Positions 49,939-61,412 of a stretch of DNA of 64,000 nt are shown piece after piece. A model generated the notes under the pieces. It was not told where the DNA came from. It saw nothing but the letters and a program-made list of their open reading frames with translations, and ran no database searches. This stretch comes from Panicum virgatum (lineage: Eukaryota > Streptophyta > Magnoliopsida > Poales > Poaceae), in NCBI RefSeq assembly GCF_016808335.1, contig NC_053147.1:20012913-20076912 (forward strand), read 5' to 3'. The number at the start of each line of letters is the position of its first letter. Within the stretch, counting starts at the first letter, position 1. A program made the position numbers and the translations under genes.

Positions 49939-50561
49939 CTAGCGAGGTGACCCGCGCATTTGCGCGGCTAGTATTGATATTCTAAATATATCTTATATTT
50001 TATATTTAATTATTATTCATAAATTTAAATTTTTCTCATCACATGCTACTTGCTTCAGTAATCAAGAGTGCTTCTCTGTTGCTAGTGCAGTGGTGCTTCT
50101 TTTTGCCTATATCATTCTTTATCAGTAATGTGGCCGAATGGCAACCTCACAGCCCTAATTCTGTCACGACTGCCTATCTTCTCGATCTTAACTACTACCA
50201 TTCGCTGTAGTAGTAGTAGCATATTTCTTATCTGCCAGCCCTTGCAGTAATGCTGTTCACTGCTCAGTTCAACAGACTCAGATGTTCTTTTGCTAGTTTC
50301 CCTACTTTATGATCATCTTGGTCGTCTGTAGCTACTATATTTAATTCCGTCGTCTGTTGCATGGCGTCATGTCTCCATGGCCTAGTTTCTTTTTGGAAAC
50401 AATCCATCCGAATTTTTTGCTTTTTGGAAGCCAACAAATCTCCATAGTGCAGAGCACAAAACTCAGTTCAGAATTTCAGCAACCTATGTTCATGTTCAAG
50501 ACTGATGAGCTTACTATACCAATCATGGCCTGATCAATAATGTTCTGGTTCCTGATCTGCG

Positions 50562-50597
50562 TGTGGTGTTAATTTTTTTGAGCTTGTGGTGTTAATT
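50562..50597. repeat. Micro-insertion inside Helitron copy 1
   Basis: TGTGGTGTTAATT occurs at 50562-50574 and 50585-50597, separated by TTTTTGAGCT. The same structure is present in Helitron copy 2 (near 62566-62600), so it predates the split of the two copies. Confidence 0.82.
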
Positions 50598-50844
50598 GTG
50601 AAGTGCGGTAGTGCCTTGCAGCAATGTCGGCAACAAACCTTTGGAGTAATGTCAAGGACCCTCCCTCAGCAAGGATAGGGATGCAGGAGGATTGCGAAAA
50701 ATGTTAGGTTGGATGTGCAGTGCGTGGTCTTGTGCTTGCATTGGATCTGTGGACATGCACGTCCAAACATCACCAGTAGATACTAGGTAATGGATAGTCT
50801 CCAGACTCGACGGAGGATGAAGAAGCTTGCGGCGCGGCACTTAC

Positions 50845-50915
50845 ATTTGCTCTTAGCCTCCAACTCTATGATTCTAATCGCTGGCCCAACTTTGGTCACC
50901 TTCTCATCATGATCA
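50845..50915 (-). pseudogene. Captured 71-nt exon, unidentified, in Helitron copy 1
   Basis: A splice acceptor (CTGCAG|) and donor (|GTAAGT) bracket 71 nt that translate as SDHDEKVTKVGPAIRIIELE followed by AKSK. I do not recognise the parent gene. Both splice sites survive, so this is a genomic capture that kept intron edges. Confidence 0.5.
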
Positions 50916-51251
50916 CTGCAGACCAGGTGGTAGTCTAATATAGTGCAAATTCTAGAATTATCTTGTTTATTTTGACTAATAATAATATAATCGTGAAGGT
51001 GCATTTGAGATTTTGGTAATATAATAAGATATACGTGTGGTAAAACATGTGAATTGTTTGTGTAGCTAGTATCCTGTAGATATGCACGATATATAGCTTG
51101 ATATGCAAAACGATGGATATATTTAAATAAATAAATAGAAATATATTTTAGTGGTAATGTTGAGTAATTTATAAGCATGTATATGGATATTTTAGTCTAG
51201 TTTTTTCGTAATGGCAGTGGTGGGTAATTTTAATGTTTCTCTTTTCTCTGA

Positions 51252-51745
51252 TTAACCTAGGAATTTGTAGGCGTGGAGGCTCGATTTAATCACCGCAAGA
51301 GAAGCATCAGTAATGGTCAGACCCTGGAGCCGGACCTTGGCTAATGAGGTGGTTGCGGAGCAGATGAGGCCAGACACACCCTGGTCATCAACATGAGCGC
51401 AGTTCTTGATGTTCGCCGCCTGCAGCTTAGCACAGCACCGGCCGATCGCCTTGAGACCCTCATTGGCAACACAGGGGCATGTCTCTATGGTCAACGACTT
51501 CAGCTCCGGCAACCCTGAGCGACGGCGATGAGGCCCTTGTCAGTGACCAGCAGGTAGCTATTGATGTCCAGACGCTCCAGCGCGTGGCACTCGGCGGCGA
51601 TCTCAGCGAGCCCAACATCGGTCACCTGCGGAACATCCCGCGCGTCCAGCGACGGCTCCTCCCTCCGCTTGCGCCCTTTGGGCGCCGCGGCCGTCACGGG
51701 CTTGTCGGCCGCGAACACGTGCTTCCGCGACTGGACGCCGGAATA
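51252..51745 (-). pseudogene. EBF-type F-box/LRR gene fragment in Helitron copy 1
   Basis: Leucine-rich repeats matching EIN3-binding F-box proteins (ethylene signalling): VTDVGLAEIAAECHALERLD, TDKGLIAVAQGC, LKSLTIETCPCVANEGLKAI, KLQAANIKNCAHVDDQGVSG and RLQGLTITDASLAVI. Only about 150 of more than 600 residues are present, without the F-box. One C is missing after AVAQGC (near 51510), which breaks the frame. It is a captured fragment, not a gene. Confidence 0.82.
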
Positions 51746-51930
51746 GGAATATATTTTAGTGGTAATGGTGGGTAATTTATAAACATATATATGGGTATTT
51801 TAGTCTAATTTTTTCGTAATGGCAGTTGTGGGTAATTTTAATTTTTCTTTTTTCTCCGATTAACGTGGGAATTTCTAGACCTTAAGAGCGAGCGAATATA
51901 GAGGCTCTGTTTGTTGGCTAAATAATAAAA

Positions 51931-53650
51931 TAATAATAGATGGTGCAACTCCATGAGCTAGCAGGCTGTTATCAGTTCCATCAGTTACTGCGACTGTCCA
52001 TTACTAGCGGCGGCGGCGGCGTCTAGAAAACGATGGTGTGCATCCTCTGACATTGTGTAAACAAGCACAATCCAGATTCAGAAAGTGCCCCTGCAGTCAT
52101 AGGTCAAACTGAAGTTCATAGAAGCAAAAATCCCCTTTTGTAGTTGTGCATGCAACCTAGCTATTTCAGACTTCTCTCACTTCTGAAGATGTTTGCAGCA
52201 TACAACAGCACTAAACCAAAGCTTTGTGCATCATGCATGTTTTCCGAGATCACCCAGATATGGACTTCCTTATTCGTGCGCGCTATCAGTTCCTAGTTCG
52301 ATGACACATAATCCTTGTATGTGAGTGATCAATCGGCCATGGACGCAGAATGCGGGAACGAGCTTTATGAGACGGCCTGCGCGTCGGCTGGATCTTTCTT
52401 TCTTACCGGCGGCCGCGGGAACGGGTGCTATTCACGCGATGACAGCGGCAACCATCACCTAAAGGTTCATGCGGCCCATCAACACCATTCTTCTTCCTCG
52501 CCCTCGCGCCGCCGTCCTCCTCCGCCCCCTCATCCTCCGCCCCAACTGGTGGCTCTCGCCGCCGCGCCTCCCGTCCACCAACCACCACCGGCGCATCCTC
52601 CGCCCTCCCGCCCGGGACCTGGCCCGGCTGCTAACACCCACCACCCCGGCCGGCGGAGCTCGGCCGCGCCGCCTCGCCGCCCGCCCACACATCAGTACAT
52701 CATCGCCCATTGCTTGTCGATTCCGCCCCCCCCACCCCACCCCACCTTATTTTCTAAGGTCGGCGGCCATTGGAGCTCCCGGACCCGGCAATCCCAAAAT
52801 CCTCACCTCGCCGCCGGCCACTCCCCCCACCTCCGATCCCGCCCCAGCTCCCAAACCCCAACCCATAATCCCAATCGGCGGCGAGCAGCATCGGCGAGCA
52901 GCGACGATGCAAGAAACGCGAGGTCTTCAAACAATGGCACCAAGTTTTGTCGCGCGCGCGATATATAGTCATCGCGCACGGGACCGACCAGATCGAGCTG
53001 ACACGCGGGCGCCCGCGAAGCCGCGCGCTCCAGATGGTGGCTACCGCAGCAGCTTGCATCGCTATCATGTGGAATGGCGGGGCGTGTGCTCGATCTGAAA
53101 AGCGTTCAACGCATGCGGCATCCGTCTGAAAGGTCAAGTGAAGACCGGTTGTAGTGGTAAGATTGTCAGAGATCAATGGTCACTTGATCAGCCGCGACGC
53201 TGGCCTGCTGGTTCGTGGATCATTTGCCACGGATCAGCGACAGCAAAGCCCATCTGTGATCTGCCCACATCGCCCGTGCTCAATAACTAATCGGGCTATA
53301 CTACCTAGCAGCTAGCTACCTCCCAGAGCCAACATTCGGCATGGCCATGGGCCATGGCGGCTGCGATGGTCATTGTACACTACTGGTGCTAGGGACCAGC
53401 ACATGCACATTCATGTGACTGTGCGCGCATTGGTCCATGCCAAGGGCAAAAGTCGACGCGCCACCTGCACTGCTCCTCCTGCATCGACCGACCTGCCGCA
53501 TGATCTGCTGCGCTGCGCAACAGCATGCATGCCAAACCCTAGCTGCTACAGGGGCTATGTACATGCAGCGCGCAGCTTAGCTTTAGGCCCCACCGTGCAC
53601 ACATGGGGGCCTCCGCGCGCGCCAGCTGCCACTAAGCTGGTGCGATTTTG
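51931..53650. other. Unannotated DNA with a GC- and proline-rich open stretch
   Basis: Between 52315 and 53098 two forward frames are open at once (217 and 209 codons), with strings of Pro, Arg and Ser. Open frames in several registers are a composition effect of GC-rich DNA. It may be the leader of a lost or captured gene, since TTTTCTAAG|GTCGG near 52757 could be an intron border. I cannot name a product. The remainder shows nothing. Confidence 0.3.
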
Positions 53651-53654
53651 CCAG

Positions 53655-54680
53655 CCGGCAATAGGGATGGCACCGGGTCGCGGGGTCGGGTATGATACTG
53701 GTAAAGTATTTACCCGACACTATATTCGATTTTTCTAATTGTATCTTTACATGCTAAAAGTTTCAGATGAAATTTCCTACATGTACACGTCGGGTATCGG
53801 GCACCCATCGCGGTTGGATATCGGGCATCCGTCGGGCGACGAGGGGATAGAAAAGGAGGGCTGCGAGTGGCATCAAAGGGAGGACCCGTGGAAGTGGCCA
53901 TGCTCGAGTGCCTCCTGCGGCAGTGCGGCCTATGTGTCGTGCAACCCTGCCCGGTGGCTTGAGCGGCCTGTCTTGCTCGACGCCTCAGCCCGTGCGACGG
54001 ATAGCCTCGAGGAGGATAGGCGGAGAATCGAGGGGCGGTAGTGGTAGCTATGTGGTGGGCCACAAGAAGAACGAGCGGAGAGGGCAAGTAGCTCCACAGG
54101 CGGAGAGACCGAAGTGCCAAATTCGTTTGGAGCAGTTGAGCCGAGCATCAGAGCGCTCGGTGGCAGTTGGCCGGAGCGCAAGACCATCCAGAGTAGCAAG
54201 TCAGAGCAGTGGAGGGGCCGGTGGCCGGAGGGGAGCTAGGGTTGGGGGGTGGCGGACTTGCGGCATCGGCGAGGTGAGTTAGAGGTGGGCATCGGTCAGA
54301 TGGAGGACATGATGAGCCTAAGGGAGTGAGGTAGAAAAGGGATTGCTCGATTTTCTTGATGGGCCAAGCCAAATCTATGTATTCTAGTGTGCATTTTAGA
54401 TTTCGAGTAACCTAACGAGAACCCACAAGTAAGGCGCCGTTCGGCTGGCTAGCCACCAGCCGATACAATCCCTCTCACATATTACAAATCAAACCAGTCT
54501 ATAAATCAGCCACTACAGTGTTTCTCCAATCTCTCGTAAAACTAACCGCTACAGATTGTGCACTAGCTCGCCGAAAGGAGCCTAAATTTTTTTACCCGCA
54601 ATCTACTCGTAGTTAAAAATTCATACCCATAGTTAATTTTTTATACTTATACCCTCACCTATCATGTATTCGCCAAGGTA
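53655..54680. other. Transposon-like region with GGGTCGGGTA / TACCCG ends
   Basis: The left side (GGGATGGCACCGGGTCG, GGGTCGGGTATGATACTGG) and right side (TTTACCCGCAATCTACTCG, TACCCTCACC) carry GGGTA-type motifs in opposite orientation. This recalls a class of plant DNA transposons. A Tourist-like MITE lies near the right end. The borders and class are uncertain and no coding sequence is recognised. Confidence 0.35.
54433..54582. mobile_element. Tourist-like MITE (150 bp)
   Basis: TAA flanks the element (54430-54432 and 54583-54585). The termini GGCGCCGTTCGGCTGG and, on the other strand, GGCTCCTTTCGGCGAG are related to those of the MITE at 20104-20214, suggesting one broad family. Confidence 0.75.
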
Positions 54681-55054
54681 TCCCATGACCGCCATCTCCC
54701 CTCGGCCCTCGCCCCGGCCCCGGCCCCGGCCCCCTTCCCAAGCAGTGTGAAGCAGGCCGTGTGGCTTTGTCAGCCGTGCTCGATCGATCGGCCGCTTTGG
54801 TTTTACCTCGGGGCTCCATCCCTCCTTGGATCTCATCTCCCTTTTGCGGGCGTGTCCGCCGGTCTGAGTCTTCGATCAATCAATCGGGTGCGGCAGGGTG
54901 ACGCTGATGCATCATCAGGTCCTTCTGTTCCTGCGCGGGACGAGACACCCGGCGACAACGATACACGCCTGTCTTCCCGCTGCTCGACATGCATGGACAC
55001 AGCAACAGACAGGCTAAACCGTTCGATGGAAGGTTAGTTTTGTCCTGGCTCGGT

Positions 55055-55109
<55 letters not shown>

Positions 55110-55932
55110 CTGAGCCGCAGGGGCAGAGGGCCGGTGGATGATTTGACCGTGGTAGTACAGTACTAGCAAGACTGACTGCAAGAGAGCCAAGAGGGAAGGT
55201 AATGATAGAACAGTGATAGGTTAGGGGTGATTGGGTGAAAGAGATCGAAAGGTCCCTTAGCTGCTGCTCTGGCCATCATACTTTGCGTTCGAGTTTTTAC
55301 AGTCTTTTGCTCTCGGCGACCTGTGGCGTCTACAGTTCTACGCTCCTACATGCAAAGCAGCTGCCCACTTTGGAATTCAGATGTGTCATCGACCTTTAGC
55401 AGTTTAGCTCATGCATGCTGCTGATCTGGCTTTTCCGCGCGACGCATGCGGCGTGCCTTAGCACTTAGCAGCATCCATGACCGTGATGTATCTCTGAACA
55501 GCAAAAGCTGCGCGCGCGCGCGCGCGTGTGTGTGTTACCAACACTACTACTAACTGCACATCGGACCCAGGCACAGAAATGCGTTCCTGATCGCGCCACG
55601 CCGTCTCTGCAGCTCGACACTACTGCTGCTACGTTTGGCGCGTGGATGACACATGCAGATGCACGCAGACCAGACCAGGAGTGAGGAGTGGTCTATGTGC
55701 CCTGCACTGACAGTAGTTCTGGCCGTACATCAAAAGGCATCGATCCTGCTGCTGTATATCTTCATCTCTAGTTCGTTGTTATTTGGTCAGCTGTGGATGT
55801 GTTGCAAGGATGAAGACAAGCAGGGCCAAAATGCAGCTGCTCATGAATTGGCCAAACAAGCCATCGTTTAAACAGTTTGGCACTTATATCTAGTAGCTAC
55901 AGTGAGCAGATGGTGACGAACTAGAGCGAATA
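54681..55932. other. Intergenic DNA with simple repeats
   Basis: It holds a (GGCCCC)-like patch near 54707-54732, a (CT)26 tract at 55056-55107, and a (GC)n(GT)n patch near 55510-55535. No gene is recognised. Confidence 0.5.
55056..55107. repeat. (CT)26 microsatellite
   Basis: Twenty-six uninterrupted CT units were counted. Confidence 0.92.
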
Positions 55933-56115
55933 GGGTGTTTGGATCCAAGTGCTAATAATATCCAAAAGTACTAAATTTTAGCACTAGTTCATCTGAACAG
56001 AAGTAGTGCTAATGGAATTGGCTAAATTTAGCCAAGATTAAAAACTTTAGCAAAGATATAAGTGCTAATAGAAACTAAAATTTAGCACTCAACTTTAGCC
56101 TATCCAAACACAACC
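55933..56115 (+). mobile_element. MITE with TTAGCAC subterminal motifs, copy B
   Basis: The ends GGGTGTTTGGATCC and GGTTGTGTTTGGATA (reverse complement) match. The interior repeats GTGCTAAT and TTAGCAC. It aligns along its length with the reverse complement of 28919-29091. Confidence 0.68.
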
Positions 56116-57564
56116 TATATTGCAATCTCCTCCCCTTGAACTCAACGAGAGTCTCTCTTCTACCAGGGAGAAACATAGTTGTGTGGCCCGGCCTGTGGCT
56201 AGTCGAATGTCCAAAAAAAAGGTAGCAGTGCGGGGATGAAGTGCCTAAGTGTAAGCTGCTTGATCTTTATACTGACGGCTTGTGTTGCCATACATGAATT
56301 TTACATAAAATTGTGCACAATCAAGCTAAGAGCGTATGTACGCAAGAAAATTATTAGATTGCAGCATCTATACGAGTCATAAAAAGAGTACTCTGGCAAA
56401 ACTTGAGACATATCCGCATATTCACGCCGTGTTAGGATTTTACTACAGAAAGAGGAACAGTGCCTTTTGCGCTATTGAAAAAAGGAGAAGTACTGTAATA
56501 TATATTGCTATGAGCTGTGATTTGGTGAGTGTTAGTGGTTGCATTCTTTAACCTACTGAATCAAAACATCTGTGATATAATGAATATATTATTGAAGCAT
56601 CCACATTACTTGAAGATGTGTCACAAGGTAACCAAAACAGTGGCCCTGCTTCTCTACATTAAAAGAACCTAAATAACAGTTTTGGGAAGAGCCAAACGTA
56701 ATATATGGGATGAACTATCTCTAATACAATTGAGCCAAAGTCTGTGATCATTGACATGCTTGATAAATTGACTAGTAGTACTGCAGAAAATAGTGACCAT
56801 CTCGAATACTCCCTCGGTCAAACAAGTGGTCCTTAGTGCCTTTTTTGTAGGAAAATAGAATCAGATGGCTATTATGTCAAAAAGATGACTTGGATTTAAG
56901 AAAATCAAGCAAATAATAAACCAAAAGTTAAAAAAAAATCTTGTCTATCATACTATAACATTACCGCCACTTAGGAAATTATGAAATCCCCATGGTTATG
57001 ATGATTAATCATATATATGTGCATATAATAAAGATAACAACATTTCCTGTATTGTTGGCAATGAAATCTATAAATAACCCAAATAAATTTCTGTTCGAAG
57101 AACAGATATATAGTCCCAATTAAAGGGAGATTAAATGCACAGAATATAAATAGGAATGTGGGAAAAAGATGATACAACGAACTTCAGCATATCGCGATAT
57201 GGAACAATCATATTGCTCAATAAGAAGCAAAAGTCCCAACCAGAACACAAAGCTAGGTAAGAACAGATTCAAAAATTAATAAACTGTTATTACAAAAACC
57301 AACACACACACACCATAGCACCAGTTACTTCCTTGCATAAAAAAGAAGCAACGAATTGCATTGCATACCCTGAAAAAAAGGCTTAATTACTATGCATGCT
57401 AGCAGGTCTACGTAGCTCTGGAGCCCCCTATTTGTAGAAATACCATCTCAAAACTGCAATCATAAGCTTAACGAACCTCCAGCCATGTACCGTACCTGAC
57501 TACTACTACACCAAGCATTATTGTTCTACGTACCTTCTTGGAGCAGTAGAGATCAGTGACCTAA
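56116..57564. other. AT-rich intergenic DNA downstream of the TCP gene
   Basis: A Stowaway-type left end (CTCCCTCGGTCAAACAAG) begins near 56812 without a convincing right end. The 3' UTR of the TCP gene must fall in the last few hundred bases before 57565. No other gene is seen. Confidence 0.45.
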
Positions 57565-58440
57565 TCATCCCTGGCTGCCGGGGTGAAGGAAGCTTCTTGC
57601 TGAGCTCAGTGAGAGCTGCCCTTCCGAATGGTCGAGGTTACCTACTGGGAACTGATGATCGGCGGCTTCTTTCATGGCGAAGCCACCACCTTCCGGCGAG
57701 TAGAAGACGAGCTGAGGCCCCGGAGCCAGAGACAGCAGCGATGAGAACGGCGAGTGGTGAGCCACCGTTTGATGCGAAGTGTCATGGCTCACTTGGTCGT
57801 GGACGGCATTGCCATTTGCCCAAGGTTCACCGGGCGTGTAGTACAATCCGTGAGCCAGCGGCATCGCGCCATTGACGAGGCCGACTGAATTGCTGAAGCC
57901 CATGAGTCCTTTAATGCCGCCGTGGCAGTGGCGCTTGTCGCCGTCGGCCATCGCCGCGGACGCGCCGGTCGCCGCGTTCGCGGCAGCGGCGGCGGCGGCG
58001 CGGTCGGCTGCGCCGTTCGTGAACGGCGCCACCATGGAGGGGGGCAGGTGGGCGACGAGGTCCTGCGCTTGTGGCGGGAACTGGAGCGGCGGCAGCTTGT
58101 CGATCTCGTGCTGCGCGGCGTCGAGCAGCCAGTCGACCACCTTGCTCGGCTGGCTGAGGCCCAGCCGGTCCTGGAGGTCGTAGAGCTGGATCGCCGTCGG
58201 CACGGACAGCCGCACGCGCCGGTCGCGCAGCCCCTTGACGGTCCTCACCTTGCTGTGCCGGTCCTTTCCGCCGAACACCCGCGACACGCGCACGATCCTC
58301 GACTCCGTGGACGGCGGCCAGTGCCGCGAGCTCGGCACGGCGGGACTCTTGGCGACGACGGCGCCGGCGCCGGCGGCCGGGGCCTCGGCCTTGGTGCACC
58401 TGGCCGCCAGCTCTTCATTTGTGAGGTTGCCCCTTATCAT
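57565..58440 (-). CDS. CIN-class TCP transcription factor (TCP5/13/17-like)
   Basis: DNA-binding regulator of leaf growth and differentiation; 291 residues in one exon. The TCP bHLH-type domain runs from about residue 57 to 115: [20 protein letters not shown] (basic region) and [20 protein letters not shown] (helix-loop-helix), ending [19 protein letters not shown]. These residues are those of class II, CIN group. The C-terminal half has a poly-Ala patch (about 150-160), His-rich and Ser-rich segments. I found no miR319 target-like sequence in the CDS, which fits the TCP5/13/17 branch rather than the miR319-controlled branch. Exact orthology is inferred. Confidence 0.93.
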   Translation of the reverse strand: MIRGNLTNEELAARCTKAEAPAAGAGAVVAKSPAVPSSRHWPPSTESRIVRVSRVFGGKDRHSKVRTVKGLRDRRVRLSVPTAIQLYDLQDRLGLSQPSKVVDWLLDAAQHEIDKLPPLQFPPQAQDLVAHLPPSMVAPFTNGAADRAAAAAAANAATGASAAMADGDKRHCHGGIKGLMGFSNSVGLVNGAMPLAHGLYYTPGEPWANGNAVHDQVSHDTSHQTVAHHSPFSSLLSLAPGPQLVFYSPEGGGFAMKEAADHQFPVGNLDHSEGQLSLSSARSFLHPGSQG

Positions 58441-60089
58441 CTTAAGCTAGCCACCGCGATCATGATCACACCTAACAACCGATCGTCAGAATTCAGGAGC
58501 TAGCAGGCTGTGCAGTGCAATTAATTGGGCGTGCATGAAATGAGATCGATCTCAGTGCGTGCTGGCCCTGCAGCATGTGGATCGATCGATCTGGCCACTG
58601 TTCTCCACTGGTAAACGAGCAGCCTTATTCGGTACACATGACAACAGCACAGAAAGATATGACACTGAAACATGAACTTGTGGATAACGAGCTGTAGCTC
58701 TCTTTTTATGCTTTTGCATACTCTACCTGTGCATTAGTCCATTAGTTAATTTGTAGCCTCCCCAAAAAAATGGCAAATTCTTTCATAAAAATCTTTGGAG
58801 TATATTTTTAAAAGGATATGAATTAAAACGAAGCTTTTAGGAGTTTTATTTCAAAAACTGCTCTAATAAAAGAACTCATCAGTTAAATTGTGGCCTAGCT
58901 ACTTAATTAATTGGATACAATAGTGTATCGATATCAAATCATCATATATTACAATAATAATCCTGTCAAAGATTCACAAGAAGTGTGCCCAAGAAAATTA
59001 CCAGCCAGTGGGGATAACGAATAAAAAGTGCATGAAAATCAGTTTGACTATATATTTGGAGAGTCATATCTTTGGGCTAATAAGTGCCTTTTTCATGTCA
59101 AGCAGGCTTAACATATATGCAACCAAGAAAAACTTCTGCCCCCTCTAAAGAACAGAAGATACTCAATATATATACAAATAATGGAGTGGGCAGCGCAGTA
59201 GTGTGTAAACTGTAAAACTTTTTTTTTCAGGACAAAGTGTAAACTGTAAAAGTCAGAAGTGGGAAGAAGAGAGAAGAACAAATCAGGATTCAGATTTCAG
59301 AGGCAGATCCAACAAGAACCACTTACAAGCATGACCAAGAGTCCACACTTCCTCCCTCTCAGATGAGCTCAAATAACTTGCACCATGGCCCCTTCCGCTG
59401 AATCTGACGGGATGGCCGGCCGCCCCTGAGCTAACTGAGAGCGAGCGAGCGCGCCTGACGCCGCACGCCGGAATTCGGGCGGCAGCGTTGCCAAGGAAGC
59501 AGGAGCGGTGATCGATCGATGGCTCGGTACAAGTATTACTGTAGTGTAAACCCTAGCTAGCTAGAAATCTCTTGCTGGAGAAGGAAGGCAGGGAGGAAAG
59601 GAAAGGAAAGGGAGAGCTGTGTCGTTGGCTGCCTGGCCGGCCGGCCGGTGTGAGTGTGTGTGTGTACTGATGGGAGCAAGCACTTGTGAATGAATTGAAC
59701 TTGTGGTGCTTGTTTTGCACCAACTAAATGATCAGCTGGCGACGCTTTCCGGTCCCTGTCCTTTCACCCCCAATCGTGCTCCTCGTGTGTGATTATGAGC
59801 CTTACCGTCGACCGCGGATGGCGACCGCAGTGACTCTCGGCGGGTATAGTAGTATAGTGGCCTGGTCGACGGTCGTGATGAGCTGCCCGGCCGCCGCCCG
59901 CCGCCCGCCTACCTTCATGTGTACGTGGTCGTCACTCGTCAGAAAGGCACCGCCGGTCTCTGAACGATTACATAAGTCGCAGCATGAGCTGCTCCCCAAG
60001 CTCGATTAATTAGATACTAATAATTAAATAATACAGTAGTCCAGTACCAGCATTGTGAGGTTTGATTTCATCTACCTATTAATAACTTG
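58441..60089. other. 5' flank of the TCP gene
   Basis: The upstream region is AT-rich to about 59330 and then GC-rich with GGAAAGGAAAGG and CCGGCCGGCCGG patches at about 59590-59650. That suggests a distal leader exon near 59400-59650 and an intron between it and the ATG. A micro-insertion lies at 59203-59251. Confidence 0.45.
59203..59251. repeat. Micro-insertion: 15-bp direct repeat around an oligo(T) spacer
   Basis: GTGTAAACTGTAAAA occurs at 59203-59217 and 59237-59251. The 19-nt spacer is C, nine T, then CAGGACAAA. Confidence 0.85.
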
Positions 60090-60898
60090 GAGAGTAAAGT
60101 GCGTCACCGGTTCCTAAACTTGTTTGATTGTGTCATCCCAGTCTCTAAACTCGTAAATCGATCGTTTAGGTCCTCAAACTTGTTTGACTGTGTCATTCCG
60201 GTCCTTAAACTTATAAACTATCTGTTTAAATCATCAAACTTGTCCGGCCGTGTCATCACAATCCCAAAATTTGGTTTTGAGTCTCATCTAAATCCAAACC
60301 GGACGATCTAAAACCTTTATATCAAAAAATAATTTATAACTTTTTCATATGAACTCGAATTAAGACAAACTTTATATCAAAATTGTATCTCTCGACATGA
60401 TCTACAACTTTGCAGTTGAAAAGTTTTTGAATTAAAAATGTTTAGAGTCCCAAAATTTAATTTTAACTTTTAAATTTCAAAATCTATAAAATTACAACAA
60501 TATTTTGAGACCCTAAATAGTTTTAATTCAAAAATATTTCAACTACAAAATTGTAGATTACATCGAGAGCTACCATTTTGATATAAAGTTTATCTTCATT
60601 CAAGTTCATATGAAAAAGTTATGAATTACTTTTTGATATATAGATTTTAAATCGCCCTGTTTTGACCCATATGATACTCAAAACCAAGTTTAGGGATCAG
60701 AATAACATAATTAAACAAATTTGAGGATGTAAATGTTTGATTTTCTAGTTTAAGGACCGGGATGACACAGTGGAACAAGTTTATGGACCAAGATGACACA
60801 GATGGACAAGTTTGAGGACCTGAACGGTCGATTTGTGAGTTTAGGGACCGGGATGACACATCGACACAAGTTTAGGGACCGGTGATGGACTTTACTCT
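60090..60898. mobile_element. Fold-back element with repeats inside its arms (about 0.8 kb)
   Basis: The left end AGAGTAAAGTGCGTCACCGG and the right end ACCGGTGATGGACTTTACTCT are inverted copies, and complementarity continues through most of each arm. Each arm also contains about three head-to-tail units with CAAACTTG and TGTGTCAT(T/C)CC-like blocks, spaced about 60-66 bp. TAACTTG adjoins both ends, a possible worn target duplication. There are no genes. Confidence 0.75.
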
Positions 60899-61412
60899 AA
60901 CTTGAAAAACAAGAAACTGAAGAATAATCCTCTCAAACTGATCGAATAGCGCATGCATGAATTTCGTAGGAAATAGTTTTGAGTCCCCTAGCTAGCTATT
61001 AGCCCTAAGTTATTTTTTTGAATAATGGAAACAAGTTCTGACCTCTACAAAGTGTATACAGTCAAAAAATTATTACAAAACATACCCGCCCTAAGTGAAC
61101 GAGGGGAAACGATAATCTAAGATTAGATCGAGGATATACATATACTGTATTCATATCTGTTGTTTCATTGAACATTTATATTCCCTCATGATATCATCAC
61201 CAGCTCGATAGAGATCTATCTATTATCTTATTATTTGGCCAACAAACGGAGCTTTCACATTCGCTCTCAAGGTCTAGAAATTTCCACGTTAATCAGAGAA
61301 AAAAAAGGAAAAATTAAAATTACCCACCACTGCCATTACGAAAAAATTAAACTAAAATACCCATATACATGTTTATAAATTACCCACCATTACCACTAAA
61401 ATATATTTCTAT

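Larger units (their letters stand above)
49939..51930 (-). mobile_element. Helitron, non-autonomous, copy 1 (minus strand)
   Basis: Read on the minus strand, the 3' terminus is CTAG at 49939-49942 followed by T. It is preceded by a perfect 6-bp hairpin, CCGCGC-AAAT-GCGCGG, ten or so bases inside, as in Helitrons. The 5' end (TTTTATTATTTAGCC, canonical TC changed to TT) is at 51930. It shares nearly its whole length with the plus-strand copy at 61226-63219. It carries an EBF-like gene fragment, a second short captured exon, and no Rep/helicase. Confidence 0.85.

Noticed and set aside
52315..53098. Forward open frames of 217 and 209 codons
   Set aside because: They overlap in different registers, are dominated by Pro/Arg/Ser, and match no family I know. 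They are reported only as an unannotated stretch.
57911..58503. Long open frames on the other strand and in a second frame over the TCP gene
   Set aside because: They are shadows of the GC-rich TCP coding region, whose frame has an unmistakable TCP domain.
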